From Panonychus citri (Eukaryota > Arthropoda > Arachnida > Trombidiformes > Tetranychidae), in the NCBI RefSeq assembly GCF_014898815.1, contig NW_026515546.1, positions 3,396,501-3,460,500 on the forward strand: a DNA stretch of 64,000 nt, in the 5' to 3' direction. Position numbers and translations under genes: made by a program. Numbering within the stretch: position 1 is the first letter of the stretch; every line of letters begins with the position of its first letter. Of this stretch, positions 1 through 11,746 are shown one piece after another. The notes beneath the pieces are model-generated. The model saw nothing but the letters and a program-made list of their open reading frames with translations, had not been told where the DNA came from and did no database searches.

Positions 1-188
1 TAATCTCAATTGGAGAGGTACAAAATATTAACATGAAAATCTTTGATTCTTGCGAGCAATTGATTTTTTATGGTTAATTGTTGAGAGATTAATGATTATC
101 CAGTTTATTTCGTATAAGTTGATTGTCCTAATTAGACTAAAAAATCAGCATAGAATTGAAATAAAAATTTGTCTCATCGATTGATTAA

Positions 189-1874
189 TTATGGGAAAAT
201 ATCAGGATTCCAATCGTAAGGACGAGGAGTCGGAATCGGAGTTGTTGATGGTTCAGATTCTGGTGTAGTTGCTGAATGCTTGGTGGTTTTATGACCTTTG
301 GTGAACTTTGTTGATGAGGGTATTGGTGTTGTCGATTCTGTTGATTTAGTCTTTGATCGAGTGACAGAAATCAATGGAAAACTATGGCCACTCTTTGATT
401 CTGTGGTTGATTTGGTTTTGCTGTCGATTTCTGATTCTTTGATTGTTGATTTATCGGTTTCATCTGAGGTCGTGGCTGTTGTGTGATGTCTATGGGAATG
501 TTTTTCCTCGAGTTTCGATGAAGTTGATGATGTTGTCGACATTGGGGTTGTGGCCTTTTCGTCGTGTTTGTGGTGTTTATGGTGTTTGTGTTTTGGGTGC
601 TCGTCGTGTTCATCTTTCTCTAGGTCATTTTCTAGATCCAAGGGACCTAAGAAAGATCCGATTGCTGGTTCATCGTTTTTCTCATCATCTTCCTTAATAT
701 CTTCTTTGGGTTTATCGGTTGTTTTATCGTTTGATGCTAGTGTGGTCGTGGACTTTGAGTGTTTCGGTGTAGTTGTTAAAGAAGAAGACTTGTCTGTTGT
801 TGTTGATTCTTGTGATTTCGAATGAGATTTAGTTGAGTGGTCGGTTGTTGGTGCGGTTGTTGAAGATTTGTGTGATTTAGAGCCTTTGGTTATCGTAGAT
901 GTCGATTTATCTTTATGAGAAGAGTGTGTACTTGAATGTGATGTAGATGTGGCTGGAGACGAAGTTGTCGAATGGGATGAGGAATCTGAATTAGAATCAT
1001 CTTCGTCTTCATCATCATCTTCCTCGTGAACTTTGGTACTAGTTTTATCTTTGTCAGAGTCACTTACTGTCGTTTTATCTTTGCTCTTGTGCTTGGGACT
1101 TGGTGTCGTTGGCTTGATTTTGGACCACCACTTAGATAACGGATTAGTAAAGTGTTTCGATTTACTTGATCTAGTTGTAGATTTCGGCGTTTCAGCTTCA
1201 TCATCATCATCGATTTCATCCTCATCAATTTCCTCTTTAGACTCAACTGGACTTACGGTTGTTTTATCTTTAGAACCCGAAGTAGTCGATGTTGTCGATG
1301 TTGTAACGTTAACTGAGCTCAATTTCCCGATTAAATGTTTTCTATCATGATCTTTACCTGGCTTACTTTTATTTGAATGTTTGTTATCCAATGAAATCTT
1401 AGTCAGTTTTAATTTCGTCTCTGAGGAAGCAGCATCATCAGCATCTTCTTCATCATCATTATCCATCAATACTGGAATCAATAGTTCGGATGATGTGTTA
1501 TCGTCGGAATCCTCGGATGGCAATTCAGAATTCAATCGTAAAACATCAAAAATATTTGTCGCTTCTGGAATGGAATCGTAAACATTTCCAATGTAAATGT
1601 TAAAAGGGTCATTCTTATCTTGACCATTGATTTTACTGAGTTTTTCCTTATTGAATTGACCGATATCTTCAAAATTGTCCTCTTCATCTATGGGTAACAA
1701 TGGCTCTGGGACAAAATTGGCCGGCATCAAATCAGTGTCAAACTGATCATCGTCCTGTTTGATTGTTGACTTGCCTCGTGAACTAAGACGATCATGGAGA
1801 TGGGAACAATTTACCGATGAAATAACAGCACAAATTGTAATCAAAGTAATTGAAGACCAATTTTTGGATCTCAT
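189..1874 (-). CDS. Secreted mucin-like Thr/Ser/Lys/His-rich protein, unrecognised family
   Basis: This single 561-codon reading frame starts at the ATG whose complement is at 1872-1874. Residues 1-23 look like a signal peptide: a basic start (MRSK), a hydrophobic core (ITLITICAVISSV) and a small residue before a likely cut after NC. The first 100 or so mature residues are acidic and ordinary in composition (for example DPFNIYIGNVYDSIPEA). The rest is low-complexity: runs of Thr and Ser with Lys and His, repeated KDKTT/DKTT and KSTT words, acidic blocks (EDDDEDEDD) and His/Lys runs. The protein ends in RPYDWNPDIFP. No chitin-binding, EGF or other cysteine-based domain is visible. The Thr/Ser tracts suggest dense O-glycosylation, which is inference. 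A likely 5' UTR splice acceptor (CAG, minus strand) ends at 1976. The length of the open frame in AT-rich DNA makes the gene credible. The function is unknown. Confidence 0.72.
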   Translation of the reverse strand: MRSKNWSSITLITICAVISSVNCSHLHDRLSSRGKSTIKQDDDQFDTDLMPANFVPEPLLPIDEEDNFEDIGQFNKEKLSKINGQDKNDPFNIYIGNVYDSIPEATNIFDVLRLNSELPSEDSDDNTSSELLIPVLMDNDDEEDADDAASSETKLKLTKISLDNKHSNKSKPGKDHDRKHLIGKLSSVNVTTSTTSTTSGSKDKTTVSPVESKEEIDEDEIDDDDEAETPKSTTRSSKSKHFTNPLSKWWSKIKPTTPSPKHKSKDKTTVSDSDKDKTSTKVHEEDDDEDEDDSNSDSSSHSTTSSPATSTSHSSTHSSHKDKSTSTITKGSKSHKSSTTAPTTDHSTKSHSKSQESTTTDKSSSLTTTPKHSKSTTTLASNDKTTDKPKEDIKEDDEKNDEPAIGSFLGPLDLENDLEKDEHDEHPKHKHHKHHKHDEKATTPMSTTSSTSSKLEEKHSHRHHTTATTSDETDKSTIKESEIDSKTKSTTESKSGHSFPLISVTRSKTKSTESTTPIPSSTKFTKGHKTTKHSATTPESEPSTTPIPTPRPYDWNPDIFP

Positions 1875-3827
1875 GGTGACCGATTTCCTTTTCCTCTTCT
1901 CACCTGATTCTTTCTTTATCCTGTGATCAGAATTCGAAATCTGTTGAATTGAACAATGTAAAAAGACACTTTGACCTGTAAATTAACAAAAGGTTATCAA
2001 ATTAGAATAAAGAAAATAATATTTATCGATTGGTGAAGAGACGAAATGAAAAGATATTCAAATGAGATTTTATCTTTATAAAGGAAGATGATATCAGGTG
2101 AATATACATGGAATAATTAACTGGAGATAACCTTCAATTTGATGATAGAAATTTAAATTTTGTTCATTATTCCAACATGAACAATTTAGTTGATCATGTA
2201 AATCAGATTCGTAATCATTTGGAGTGATAATCAACCCACAAGACAATCAAACTTTGTTTAATCAATTGTGTACAAAGGTGAAGGACAATTTTCCAGTGAT
2301 ATCACAGGTACTGATGATTCATCAATTGTTTGATTTACTAGATGTAATCAATTGAACAGATGAACAAATCAATTAGTTAATTAAAATCAAAACTATCAAC
2401 CAAAGAGTCAAAATTACTTCAAAAACATTAACAACTTGATTATCAACAATTAAGCTTACATATTAATCTCTGGACATCTTTCATTAATTCAGATTGATAG
2501 GATAAATACAATGTAATTTGCCAAAAGATTGATAATTGATTGGAAATCAATTGATTGTTGAATAAGATTTTTGATTTTTTGATTTTCTTTTTTAATTTTG
2601 TTCTAACTTAGGGCGACATCTGGTGTCGAAAATGTTATGTAACCAAAAAGAATAATTTTTTTTTCTTTTCTTTGCTTTTCTTAATTGTAAACAATTTCTT
2701 TCAATTGTACTTCTAATTAATAGACAATTAAGATTAGTTGTTGAATTTTTTTACTGTTTAATTCGTGATTATCAGCTTTTTTTGGAACTTTCGTCAATCA
2801 TCTACATATTGTAAAAAGACTTTTATTCTTGTTTTTTTTCATCGATTTTTCTGGTTTCATATAAGAAATAAAGTGATTGTGTGATTACCTAATTCTACTA
2901 AATTAAAGGTAAGTTTATGTTGAAATTGATTCTGTTCATCTTGCGAATCAGTTGATTGTTATCGAAATGAACATGAACATTAGGTAGCTCATTTCAATTA
3001 ATTAGACTTAATTATGATATGTTCAATATGTTGTTCCATATATTTAATCTCTATTGTTTGAATATTATGATGTTTTTCTTGATGTAAACTTGATTATTTT
3101 TCACTGATAATAAGAGAAGAATAATCTTAATTACTATTACAGTTATTGAGTTGATAGATTAATAGAAAAGAAAAATCGAGATCAATTCATAGCCGCCGCC
3201 GAGCATTTATCAAATTATTTCTTTTCCAACTGGCTTGGGGTTTCTCTTCATTAAAAGTCACCATTTCTCTAGAATTTAGATGCGCATTTTCATAATTTCT
3301 CAGTAATAATTTAGACTTTATTTTTATTCTATTGATTAGAATTCTATTCTTCTGGTGATAAGATAAAACAATAGTACAACAGTTAATCTCCTAATAGTTG
3401 ACATATTGAAACTACACATGAATTATCAAACTCTACAAAGTTAATCGTTTAAATTACATTTCCATTCACTTAGTAACTTGTAATGTGTTCATTTTAATAC
3501 CAAGGTGATAAGTATTTCTATTTCTAATTTTTTTTTTTCTATTAATATTTTAGTTTATCTTTTAATCTAATCCAACTAATCTTATTTATTTGTTATTTTC
3601 TCTCCAACAGAAAGCACCATTTTTGTTTTCGTCTCACTGGCCTATCAATTTTCAATCTTCAACTGGTGACATAATCATTTTTGGTGACATCTACAGATTT
3701 TCATGATTAGTGATTTCAATTTATATATTTAGTATAAATACTTAATCAACAAACCAATCAAGAAACAATTGTTACATTTACTTGACGATTATAGACAACA
3801 TATTATGCCTTAAAATTTAATTGAAAA
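1875..3827. other. Intergenic and 5' UTR region between divergent genes
   Basis: This is the shared upstream region of the mucin-like gene (-) and UBE2W (+). It has no long reading frame. Plausible non-coding first-exon signals for UBE2W are a donor at 2909 (AAAG/GTAAGT) and an acceptor ending at 3610 (CCAACAG). The transcript would then run from 3611 into the start codon. A CTCF-like motif sits at 2611-2630. The rest is AT-rich sequence with no structure I recognise. Confidence 0.45.
2611..2630 (-). promoter_or_regulatory. CTCF-like motif CACCAGATGTCGCC
   Basis: The minus strand reads CACCAGATGTCGCC, one base away from the CACCAGATGGCGC form found at 16752. It lies between two divergent genes, about 740 bp from the start codon of the mucin-like gene and 1.2 kb from that of UBE2W. 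The match to the known CTCF consensus is by eye. Confidence 0.4.
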
Positions 3828-6345
3828 ATGGCTTCGATGCAGGTAATGGATCATTGAATTGTTTACATTTCCTCATTTTTCAATCTCCCTCTTCCACTAC
3901 TCTAATATATTCATCCTTTTAAATTAATCATAACAATACACATAATCAACCACCTTAATCATTTTCCTCTCTCAACGTTGCCATATACAAAAATATACAT
4001 TCTCTTCCTACCTCTCCTTTTTGCTCTCTTTCTTTCTTTCTCTCTCCCTCCCCTCTCTCTCTCTCTCTCTCTCTCTTCGTCTCTCCTTAAAATTTTTCTC
4101 TATCTCTATCTTATTGTTTGTGGTTCTCCTTTTTTGTCCACGTTCTACCTAATTAATTGTCAATATTTCTCCTATTATCATTCAGTTTTAATTCAATGAC
4201 ATGACCAACATTTATTATAATAATCTATTACAGAAAAGATTACAGAGAGAATTAAAATCAATTCAAACTGAACCACCACCAGGAGTTAGTATTAATCAAA
4301 ATAGTATTGGATCAAGCTTAACACAGTGAGTAAATCCTTTTATTGTTAAATCATATCTCTTGATATTTTATTCTAATCATATCTTTCTCTTTTTTTTACA
4401 ATTCTTCCTGATTCATTGTTAATTGTTCACCTTCTCCATTGTCTATTTACCATTTCTACTGTTATCAACAAAACCTAAAAACCTTCAATTATCATTGGAC
4501 AATTGAATCAACAATAACAACAACAACAACAACCTACATTTGGACCTTAACTGAAAACTGTTTAGATGGACGGTTGATATGGAAGGAGCTTCTGGGACTC
4601 TCTATGAAGGCGAAAAATTTCAATTACAATTTAAATTTAGTTCTAAATATCCTTTCGATTCACCAGAAGTTACTTTCATTGGTTCCAATATCCCAATTCA
4701 CCCTCATGTATATAGTAATGGGCACATTTGTCTCTCCATTCTGACCGAGGATTGGTCTCCAGCTCTTTCAGTTCAATCTGTTTGTCTCAGGTTGGTGGTC
4801 ATCTTTAAATTACCTCACCCAATTCTCTCTCTCTCTCTCCCCCCTCCCTCCCTCTGTTTTGCTACTGTGTGTGTGTATACTATTGATAATTTCTGTTCGG
4901 ATAATCAGATCAATCAAAATCACAGCTGATGTTGTTATTGTATCCAACTCTTTGTTAGTGATTTCCTATCTTCCATCTTTATATCAATATTTTTTTTTCA
5001 TTTTTAAGATTATCCTTGATGGTGATAATGATTCCAACGTAATTGATCAATACAATCAGCTCTATTGATTGTCATTAGTCAAAAATCTTGACATTTTATC
5101 TCCAACTCCTTATCATTTTCACAATTATTATTTTCTCATTTTTTTTTCTTCTCCAATCTTATTAGCGACACAATTTGTTATTCCCAACAAATGAAATACT
5201 CCCATTTTGCCATAATTGTTGTTTCTTAATTTACATCATAATTATGTCAGTATATTTGTGTTCCAATGTTTCCCAAAAGTCATTATTATCAATCTATCAA
5301 ATAACCGGTTGATTTTTTTTTCTTCTTGTGTTTGCTTTTTCTTTCCTGATGTTCACTGAATCCTGAGCATGATGATCATGAACATTTCCAAAGCTTTAAT
5401 TTTATCGATTTTCAGTTCACTTTCTATTATTTTCATTATTGCAAACATTTTTCTCTCCCATTTCTTTTTATCATCATCATGTTTAACCGAAATAATCGAT
5501 TGTTTCATCGTAAACCTTTCATTCTTTTGTTAGATCAGTTGTTTTTTTTTCTCTACGCTATTAGATTTCTCTAGATGTGTTAGTTAATATTCAAAATATT
5601 ATCTCTCTCTCTCTCTCATTTTTCTCCCTATTCGTTTTTATTTCTGTTACCAGGGTCTTCACTTTTCCCTCTCTTTGTATAATAAATATACAGAATCCGA
5701 TTTGATTGTCTTGCTAGTTATCAAAATGTTACATCGACAAAGCAATAATATTAACAATCAACTGTCCAAAATTAATAGAAAACAAATCACGACCGTTTGT
5801 TGTTAACTATTATTAACTAAATTATAAATAACATAATTTTATTAGCCAACTAATTCATTTTTCTTAAGTAATAATATATTATCAGACTAACCTGCTAATT
5901 AATTGTTATTTAACACTTATTGATGCCATGTTTCTCCCTCTGTTTTATCATATTCATTTTAAGCAATTAATTTTTTTTTGTATCATTTTACTAATTGTTA
6001 TACTGATCAAGTTAAAAAACATCGTCATTATCAAAAAAAAAAAAACTAGTACATCTCTGTGAAACATATTGATTTGATTTGCTATCTGATTATCACTGAA
6101 GTTAAATACTAATTTTCCCTCTCGTTAATTAGACATATAATTTATTGCTTCATCTCATTGATGTTAATGTAATTTAATTATCTTTTTGTTTTTCTCTCTC
6201 TCTCTCTTTCACACATAACAGTATCGTCTCTATGCTTTCAAGTTGCACGGAAAAAAAGAGGCCTCCGGATAATTCGTTGTATGTTAAAACTTGCAGTAAA
6301 AATCCAAAGAAAACAAAATGGTGGTATCATGATGAGAAAGTTTAG
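3828..6345 (+). CDS. UBE2W: Ubiquitin-conjugating enzyme E2 W (UBE2W)
   Basis: Four coding exons join without a frame error: 3828-3842, 4234-4325, 4566-4790 and 6222-6345, giving 151 residues, the same length as human UBE2W. The protein starts MASMQKRLQ. It carries the E2 signature HPHVYSNGHICLSIL with the catalytic cysteine at residue 91, then LTEDWSPALSVQSVC. It ends KKTKWWYHDEKV, close to the vertebrate KKTKWWYHDD tail. UBE2W is known to attach ubiquitin to the alpha-amino group of substrates with disordered N-termini. It works with RING E3s and is found in the cytosol and nucleus. The donor after exon 2 is CA/GTGAGT, and the codon is completed by the A that follows the acceptor at 4565. 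The first coding exon is only 15 nt. The gene converges on the MGRN1-like gene downstream. Confidence 0.95.
4051..4077. repeat. (CT)n microsatellite in UBE2W intron 1
   Basis: A CT dinucleotide run of about 13 units lies within a longer pyrimidine-rich stretch (about 4015-4095). A second pyrimidine run (CT, then CCCTCC) lies just after the exon 3 donor, at about 4828-4857. Confidence 0.85.
4791..6221. other. UBE2W intron 3 (1.43 kb)
   Basis: This is the longest intron of the gene, bounded by GTTGGT and TAACAG. It contains pyrimidine microsatellites and AT-rich sequence. Open frames that run from exon 3 into it are read-through, not coding. I see no other feature. Confidence 0.8.
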
Positions 6346-7394
6346 GAAATATAATTGATTAAAATCTTGCAAACAATTAACTAATCAATTACCCCAATCA
6401 TTTACACTTGTAGATGGACAAATATGTGTAATTTGTGTTCTTTGCGTGAAAATCAAATTTTTCAACACCAACATCTCAAATTTTCACCCTAACTGTCAAT
6501 CAAATGGCTTAAGCAGATTGATAATTAAATTTGGATTGGAATTAAAAGCAATTATAATGAGGAACATATTATTTGTTAACAATTAACGAGTAAAAATTTG
6601 AAAGACAAGTAACTTGATAAGCTCACATACATAAATATACACAAACACACACATACACACACACCGACACATAGACTTCATTAATTAATTATCACCAATC
6701 AACAAAACAGTTGAGAAAAGGAATTGAAAACTATTTCTTTTCTGTGGATTGTATTGAAATCACCATTTTCGTCATTATCATCAAAATAATCAACAAGAAA
6801 AAAAATATTACTAATTATCATTAACCATCTCTATCAAAATAACATCGTAATTATCATCGCCGTTAAAAAAAAAAAAACATCTAACGACAGATTAAAATAC
6901 ATCAAATAAAATGAAGATCCCGTTATAATAAACAAGAAATAATCCGTATCAAGATAATATAATGATGATAATCTTAATTTTGTTAATAATCGATAGAAAC
7001 AATTAACATGGCACAGGCAACTTTTTCCTCTCTCTTTCTCTGGTTTATATTGAATTCGCAATTTTTGTCACCAAAACTTTCATGTTGTTTTCATTTGTAA
7101 TCCATTTTCTGGGTTTGTTTCTTGAACTTTTTCCCCTCAAGGAAAATATGATTCGGCTTTTGATTAATCTAAAAATCTGTAAAATGACAATTAAAAAAAA
7201 GGATTGAAAGAGACAGAGAGTTTTTCAAGAGAGGGAGAGAAAAAGCAAAGAAAATGACGAAGTAATAAAGAAAGAAAATAGAAAAATTAATTATATAAGA
7301 TTTTAAATTAACCACTTCTTGTTATTGATAACGAAGATGGATAATCATTGTAACAATTTGTGGAGAAAAAAAATTATAACGGAAATTGAAATTA
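6346..7394. other. Convergent 3' region between UBE2W and MGRN1 copy A
   Basis: This region should contain the 3' UTRs of two convergent genes. It has a CA-rich patch (about 6630-6665) and a purine-rich patch (about 7200-7290). No coding frame or RNA gene is supported. Confidence 0.5.
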
Positions 7395-10031
7395 TCATTT
7401 CGTCGGGAAAGTTTCATTTGGAACCGAGTCCAGGGTGGAAACACTTAGCATATCAGTTTCGTCCATGAATCTTTGCTCATCGACTCCATCTTGTAGAAAA
7501 AGATCTGGATAAGAGGTAGAAGTTAAATTAATTGAATTAATGTCTAATCCGTCGATTGAATCTCTATCTAATTGCTGATTAGATGAATCTCGAGATAACG
7601 ATGAATTAAGAGCCTTTAATTCTGATTCATTACAAACACTTCCTCGTTCTCGAAGGTTACGACGAGATCGTGAACATGTCGATTCAATGTATATCGATGT
7701 TGGAGAATCAATTGATTTGATCCGTGATTTTGATTGGGCCGGATGATGATGATGATGATATTCAGGTTGATTATGATGCGAATAATTTTCTTGATCAAGT
7801 AATTTAACCCTTTCTTGATCTTCGTAACTACTTTCAGGGGAACAATGTTGAGACCATAGAGTAAGTGATTCAGAGCTTTTTACATTTTCTTTTTTTCCTT
7901 TTCTATTTTCACTTGAACTTCCTCTTCTTTCCGATCTTTCAATCGATGAATTTGCCATCATTAACAGTTTTGATTTAGATATTGACTTGGAACGATAACC
8001 CAATTTAGGACTAGATGATGATGATGGAACCGAATAACTTATATCAGCTAAAGAGGAAAATGATGGTTTCATGTGATGATGACGCCAAGAATGTTGATCG
8101 CTATTAGTATTGGAACTATTTGTTGATTCGTTGAATTGCCTTCCAATGTCTCGAGAACTTTTTGTTAAAACCATTGATTGACTACTACCACTAATCGATT
8201 TTGTTGTGGCTTCGATTGATGCCAACGGGGCAATATCATCGTCATCAAAACTACTGTGAAAAGCGTTAACACCAAATTCACCAGGACGAGATGAAGATGA
8301 ATGTATTAATGTTGGACCATTGAGAGCTTCAATTAAAGATATCGACTCATAGCCCGATGGAATGTCACTTTTAGTATCTCCTCCGTTAGTAGTTGTTGAA
8401 TTGGCGGTGATGTTATTATTGGTTTGATTAGAATTGTTGTAAGTAATGGTGACAGTAACAATTGGACGTTCTGATGATGTTGGAGGGTTAGATTGATGAT
8501 TGATATTTGATGAAGATGATGAGGTATTTAAAGGTTCGGTTGTTGGTTGAATGACACCAAGCGTTTTCTTATTTGATTTGGTAACAGTTTGAGCATTATT
8601 GATGATCTTACGAACTGCTCGAAATTGTAACAAGGCTCGAAACGGTGATCGACAAATGGGACAATTGTTGGCCTGATAACGAAGTGAATCAGCACAAGCA
8701 TTACAAAGGCACAGATGACGACAAGGCAAAATCAGAGTGTCCCTCGATTCGGACATACAAATAACACATTCTGATCCATTATCTTCAATATCTTCATCCG
8801 ATGAATAAAATGAAGCTTTTCCTCCATTACCAGTAGATGAATGGATTGGATTCTTATTCTCAATTCCATAAACTTCTTGAATTAGATAAGCAAGTCCATC
8901 GATGATTATTTTCTGTTTAAAGGGTTTTATGTAAAATTGTTTCTCATTGTTTCTTTCAACTGTCGCAATTAGTGAATGTGATTGTCGAGGTTCAGATCCT
9001 TCTTCAGCATTTAACTGTATTACAACGGGAAAAGGTACAGTTGGATCAAAATTACCAAATTCATCGATAGCTCGATACAAAAGGTCATCTTCATTGAATA
9101 AAGTTGGATTAAAGATAAGTGATGGTTGTGAGAAAATTTGACCAGCGCCTATGGGATAATGGTAAGTGGCCGTTTTGTAGGTCGGATCTCGAGGGACATA
9201 AATATTACCACTTGGAGTTGATTCTTCAACTGCAAGGTAATAAATTGTTACGGAACATTTAACATCCGAATCAAAGGTAAACTCAATTGTATACAATTGA
9301 TCGGGTGATGAGGATGTTGTTGTTGTTGTTGCGGTGGGTGATGAGGATGAGGTGAGTAAAAGGTTGGTTTCTTCTTGGTTTTGAGCTGGTTTGGTTGATG
9401 AGTTTAATGAAGACATTGAAGATGCATTGGATTTTGTTGATTCTTGTGGTGATGATGAAGAAGAGGTTGTGGGTAAAGCGGCAGTTGACAGAGATGATGA
9501 GGGTAATGTTTTCACCTCATTAAAATCTGTGGGAATTAGTTTAATTGATCCATTACTGGCTAGTCTTCTATGGGAGGTTATTTGATTACTATTGATGGTT
9601 GATGAGCTGCCACAATTGGTGGGGATTATGGTATTGGTAAGAGCAGTGGTGGAAGTGGTAATTATATTGGAAGATGTATCGGCTTGAGTAAATTCATTAG
9701 CTATTGTTGGAATTTTGATTAATCGAAGTGTCTCTTTACGAATATTAACTAATGCTTGAAGAGATCGGGTTGGTTCATCGGGTAATGGTGCCAGGTAGGG
9801 AAAAGGTATCGGCTTAGGGCCTAGGAAATTAAGGTCCATATTATCACCGAACAGGTAAGTTTCCGGTGTTCCTGTTTCAAATTTTTCAACACCCATGATA
9901 AAGTGACTACCAAAGTAGAAACCTGATCGAGGTGGGTAAAGGTATCCATGGTGTCCATTGAGGGTAGATGACTGGTCAACTGATTCTTCTTCTACCTCTT
10001 CATCTCTTGATCGATCCAAAATGTTACCCAT
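7395..10031 (-). CDS. MGRN1: MGRN1/RNF157-type RING E3 ubiquitin ligase, copy A (long form)
   Basis: This intronless frame encodes 878 residues; mammalian MGRN1 is about 550. It begins MGNILDR, like MGSILSR in MGRN1. The conserved N-terminal block (about residues 30-105) includes YPPRSGFYF, FGDNMDLNFLG and LVNIRKETLRL. A Ser/Thr/Asn-rich insert follows at about 110-240. The MGRN1 core then runs from LYTIEFTFDSD to YGIENKN. The RING starts near residue 421: CVICMSESRDT, CRHLCLC, ANNCPIC. Further on is GYESISLIEALNG, matching the conserved GYEPISLLEALNG. The C-terminal 300 or so residues are a Ser-rich tail specific to this copy. MGRN1 ubiquitinates cytosolic and membrane-traffic substrates; that the function is conserved here is inference. 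The core and RING are almost identical in DNA to copy B. The intronless state of both copies points to intron loss or retroposition before the tandem duplication. Confidence 0.93.
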   Translation of the reverse strand: MGNILDRSRDEEVEEESVDQSSTLNGHHGYLYPPRSGFYFGSHFIMGVEKFETGTPETYLFGDNMDLNFLGPKPIPFPYLAPLPDEPTRSLQALVNIRKETLRLIKIPTIANEFTQADTSSNIITTSTTALTNTIIPTNCGSSSTINSNQITSHRRLASNGSIKLIPTDFNEVKTLPSSSLSTAALPTTSSSSSPQESTKSNASSMSSLNSSTKPAQNQEETNLLLTSSSSPTATTTTTSSSPDQLYTIEFTFDSDVKCSVTIYYLAVEESTPSGNIYVPRDPTYKTATYHYPIGAGQIFSQPSLIFNPTLFNEDDLLYRAIDEFGNFDPTVPFPVVIQLNAEEGSEPRQSHSLIATVERNNEKQFYIKPFKQKIIIDGLAYLIQEVYGIENKNPIHSSTGNGGKASFYSSDEDIEDNGSECVICMSESRDTLILPCRHLCLCNACADSLRYQANNCPICRSPFRALLQFRAVRKIINNAQTVTKSNKKTLGVIQPTTEPLNTSSSSSNINHQSNPPTSSERPIVTVTITYNNSNQTNNNITANSTTTNGGDTKSDIPSGYESISLIEALNGPTLIHSSSSRPGEFGVNAFHSSFDDDDIAPLASIEATTKSISGSSQSMVLTKSSRDIGRQFNESTNSSNTNSDQHSWRHHHMKPSFSSLADISYSVPSSSSSPKLGYRSKSISKSKLLMMANSSIERSERRGSSSENRKGKKENVKSSESLTLWSQHCSPESSYEDQERVKLLDQENYSHHNQPEYHHHHHPAQSKSRIKSIDSPTSIYIESTCSRSRRNLRERGSVCNESELKALNSSLSRDSSNQQLDRDSIDGLDINSINLTSTSYPDLFLQDGVDEQRFMDETDMLSVSTLDSVPNETFPTK
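8627..9309 (-). repeat. Near-identical 683-bp tract shared with MGRN1 copy B
   Basis: Aligned base by base with 12458-13140 at a constant offset of 3831, this tract differs at only two positions, 8714 and 9252. Both changes are synonymous (Leu CTG/TTG and Ser TCC/TCT on the coding strand). Sequence on either side diverges abruptly. It encodes the core domain, the RING and RALL. Confidence 0.95.
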
Positions 10032-10317
10032 CGGTTAATCATCACGAAATGTAACCAAAATTCACAGAAAAATTTAGATATGATGAAATAAATATACCAA
10101 GGAAAAACGTAGGCTTCGCTTGAATATTTAATGTTCTTGTGATGATGATGATAAATTTTGTCTATTTAGCAAATTAAATTGTTTCATATTTACTTAGACT
10201 TGGAAACTGTAAATGAATTAGGCCAATCAACATGATGAAACATGAACCAGTGACATAAATACAGAAACAGATTCTTGATTGATTATTTAGATTCGGTTTG
10301 AGAAGAGATGTATAAAT

Positions 10318-10339
10318 GAGAGAGAGAGAGAGAGAGAGA
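10318..10339. repeat. (AG)n microsatellite
   Basis: About 11 AG units lie upstream of MGRN1 copy A. Confidence 0.85.
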
Positions 10340-11210
10340 ACGAGAGAGTGAGTATGTTGAGTGTATTGGTAATAACTGTTGTTGATGAACATAAAACAGG
10401 ATTGATGAGAAGAATTAGAAACAACTGGTTAATAATTAAAGTTGATTATGATTCTGATGATGTTGATCTTTTGTGATGTTGATTTCTCTCTTTCGATAAA
10501 AGAGAATAGAAGGAAAATTAAAGAAGAGAATAGAATTTATGAGATTTAGAGAAAAAGGAAAAAAAGATGATGAGTTGTCTTTAAGACAAGATTAATCAAG
10601 AAGAATATAATAATAAAAAAGCTCAGGCTTTATAAGTTAAAGAAGATAAGAAGAAGGGAAGTAAAGATGATAAGTTAAATAATGATGATGATAAGATGAT
10701 GAAGAAAAAGTGATTTTAAATGTCGATGTTGATGAAGGTTCAAAGGTGACAATAGGTAAAAATATTATTCACTTGGAAGGAAATAATTGATAGAAATAAA
10801 GATCAAGTTTAGAAAAAAAAGAAACAATCACAATTTGAGACCAACGATGATGATAAGATGATTAATCAGGATTAAATATGATTAATAAAGTACTGAATTA
10901 ATGCAAGAAACAAATGATAATCAAATGAAAATGATTAAGTCTTTTTATCAATAGAAGCAAAATTTTTATATGTAAACAAAAGCGAGAGAATAATTTTTCT
11001 TGATAAACAATTTAAACTATTCAAGTATTTAAAGTTCTCTTGCCAAATACCAAATAAGTATTCGGTGATTATTGAACACTTAACTAATCAACTGATTATC
11101 ACTAATTAAAATCAAAGTAAGAAACACAATCAATTAATCACAAGTCAAAGTCACTTGAATCTTTAAATTGAGCCAACAAATTTCAGGCCTTCGATTAGTG
11201 TCAACATGAG

Positions 11211-11229
11211 ACAACAGATGGAGCTGCGT
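11211..11229 (+). promoter_or_regulatory. CTCF-like motif ACAACAGATGGAGCTGC
   Basis: AACAGATGGAGCTGC resembles the CACCAGATGGCGCT element at 16752. Its duplicated counterpart is AATAGATGGAGCTGT at 14358-14372. The core (AGATGGAGCTG) is kept in both copies while most of the surrounding sequence has diverged, which suggests selection. Confidence 0.35.
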
Positions 11230-11746
11230 TCGAACTCAATCAAACTTAATTACAATTTGATCGCATCTTAATTAGTGATTAACTGATTAGGTTAGAAGGA
11301 CAATTAAGTGAGAAAATGGTTTACTATCAGTTTAATTGGAAACGAGTCTTTTTGTGTTGTGATTTGTTGGAGTTTTTGTTGAAAGTGTTTTGAGTTAGTT
11401 GATTTGCTTTGTTTTAATTGTTTTGGTGATGAATGAGAAAGTTAATCATTTGGAATTAAATCAATAAGGTGATGAATGTAAATTTGGAATATCAATTGTA
11501 GTTTTAATTTTAATTGTGAGAGTAAAGTTGATGATGTTAAACAACAACAACAACAATAATAGAAACAATTTATCGATGTTACTTGATTTGCGTTTTTTTT
11601 TGGTTTGTTTGTAATAATTTCAATTGTTGGACAAGTGATTAAGGATTTCCAATCAACGTGATGTGAGATGTGGTTAAATTGTGTATTATAAGGCACTACT
11701 TTTTTTCTCAATGATTAATGTACAAATTGTTTGATAAAATTTACAT

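Larger units (their letters stand above)
10032..11746. other. Upstream region of MGRN1 copy A, part of the tandem duplication
   Basis: This stretch shows patchy similarity to 13767-15015. Examples are CGGTTAATCATCACGAAA beside the start codon, AGATGGAGCT at 11216/14361 and TATAAGGCACT at 11688/14944. It includes an (AG)n run at 10318-10339 and purine-rich sequence. It probably holds the promoter and 5' UTR of copy A. Short open frames here look accidental. Confidence 0.5.

Noticed and set aside
1033..1350. Plus-strand frames inside the mucin-like gene
   Set aside because: They are shadows of the low-complexity minus-strand coding sequence, with no signal or domain of their own.
4579..4929. 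Longer UBE2W frame running past 4790
   Set aside because: It reads through the exon 3 donor into the intron. The joined exon 4 restores the known family sequence.
8947..9141. Plus-strand frame repeated identically at 12778-12972
   Set aside because: It is antisense to the homogenised MGRN1 tract. Its identity is explained by gene conversion.
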